The notes beneath the pieces are model-generated. The model saw nothing but the letters and a program-made list of their open reading frames with translations, was not told the origin of the DNA and searched no databases. From contig CAIKKV010000279.1 of the NCBI GenBank assembly GCA_903828035.1, positions 1 through 6,298 of the forward strand: a stretch of DNA of 6,298 bases. The letters run 5' to 3'. The translations under genes and the position numbers were made by a program. The stretch comes from an uncultured bacterium (GTDB taxonomy: Bacteria; Verrucomicrobiota; Kiritimatiellia; CAIKKV01). Below are positions 5,883 to 6,298 of the stretch, in pieces. The first letter of the stretch is position 1. Every line of letters begins with the position of its first letter.

Positions 5883-6298
5883 ATGTCTAAAAAACCAAAC
5901 CTGATCCTGATCGGCATCGATAGCTTGAGGCCCGACCATATGAGCCTCTTCGGGTATCCGAGGCTCACCACCCCTCATCTGGACAAGTATGCGGCGCGCG
6001 GAGCGGTGTTCTCCAACACGTTCAGCCCGCATATCCCCACGACGCCGGGCTATGGCTCCATGTTCACGGGCATGGACTGCTTCGGCATGGATGTGGTGGC
6101 CTTGCGGCATGAAGGCGGGCTCGGCACGCACGTCAAGACGCTCGCCGAGGTCCTGGGCGAAAACGGCTACAACACGAGCTGCGTGGGCTTCAGCGGAAAC
6201 CCGGCTTCGCGCGGATTCCAGAAATACATCGACTTTGAAGGCTGGGGCTCCTGGGAGAAGGGCCGCAGCCACAAGGCCGAGAACCTGAACGCGGTGAC
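5883..6298 (+). CDS. Sulfatase-fold (alkaline phosphatase superfamily) hydrolase, N-terminal part, atypical Thr motif
   Basis: The gene runs off the window; 138 codons are visible. The start at 5883 is supported by AAGGAAG (5871-5877), 5 bases upstream. The N-terminus is typical of the sulfatase family: NLILIGIDSLRPDHMSLFGY, TTPHLDKYAARGAVFSN, then a TG-ending nucleophile loop and a segment like LAEVLGENGYNTSCVGFSG. Asp13 is a metal ligand, but the second Asp of the usual Asp-Asp pair is Ser14. In the active-site loop, Cys/Ser-x-Pro-Ser-Arg is replaced by Thr53-Thr54-Pro55-Gly56-Tyr57. Spacing to Thr62-Gly63 is unchanged, so Thr53 sits exactly at the formylglycine position. Thr is the nucleophile in nucleotide pyrophosphatase/phosphodiesterases, so this may be a phosphatase or phosphodiesterase rather than a true sulfatase. 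No signal peptide is visible, so it is probably cytoplasmic. It lies 20 bp after oxidoreductase B, in the same operon. Confidence 0.85.
   Translation, partial: MSKKPNLILIGIDSLRPDHMSLFGYPRLTTPHLDKYAARGAVFSNTFSPHIPTTPGYGSMFTGMDCFGMDVVALRHEGGLGTHVKTLAEVLGENGYNTSCVGFSGNPASRGFQKYIDFEGWGSWEKGRSHKAENLNAV

Noticed and set aside
6019..6090. Calling the last gene a normal Cys- or Ser-type sulfatase, using nearby Ser48 or Cys66 as the nucleophile
   Set aside because: Spacing from the conserved Thr-Gly puts Thr53, not Ser48 or Cys66, at the nucleophile position, and the Pro-Ser-Arg context is absent around both.

Overview
The window is GC-rich bacterial chromosome carrying two unrelated gene groups. The left part (about 1-1800) is housekeeping: the tail of an Hsp33-type redox chaperone gene on the + strand, convergent with a complete lipid II flippase gene (murJ) on the - strand. 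A 12-bp imperfect hairpin lies in the 38-bp gap between them.

The right part (about 1912 to the end) looks like a regulated catabolic locus. An AraC-family regulator is read leftward, and a tight cluster is read rightward from a shared ~100-bp divergent promoter region. The cluster is: Gfo/Idh/MocA oxidoreductase A, a xylose-isomerase-like TIM-barrel isomerase/epimerase, Gfo/Idh/MocA oxidoreductase B, and the first 138 codons of a sulfatase-fold hydrolase that runs off the window. Intergenic gaps within the cluster are 10, 7 and 20 bp, so it reads as one operon.

Working model (inference): the AraC protein senses a sugar-like ligand through its N-terminal cupin and switches on the operon. The sulfatase-fold enzyme would remove an ester group from an imported substrate; it has no signal peptide, so it should act in the cytoplasm. 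The two NAD(P)-dependent dehydrogenases and the TIM-barrel enzyme would then oxidise, isomerise or cleave, and re-reduce the sugar. This resembles known 3-keto-glycoside and inositol-type pathways. No transporter or glycoside hydrolase is visible, so the substrate cannot be named.

Three enzymes depart from their family's usual active-site signature. The 'sulfatase' has Thr-x-Pro-Gly-Tyr where sulfatases have Cys/Ser-x-Pro-Ser-Arg. The TIM-barrel enzyme appears to have Lys in place of the first metal-ligand Glu. Oxidoreductase B has Gln-Lys-Pro instead of Glu-Lys-Pro. The altered sulfatase motif is the most interesting item in the window.

Organism: high GC, Gfo/Idh and TIM-barrel pairs, an AraC regulator and a sulfatase-fold gene together suggest the Planctomycetota-Verrucomicrobiota group (for example Kiritimatiellota or Lentisphaerota). 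This rests on gene content only and is a low-to-moderate confidence guess. No tRNA, rRNA, CRISPR array, insertion sequence or long repeat was seen. No gene-free stretch exceeds about 120 bp.
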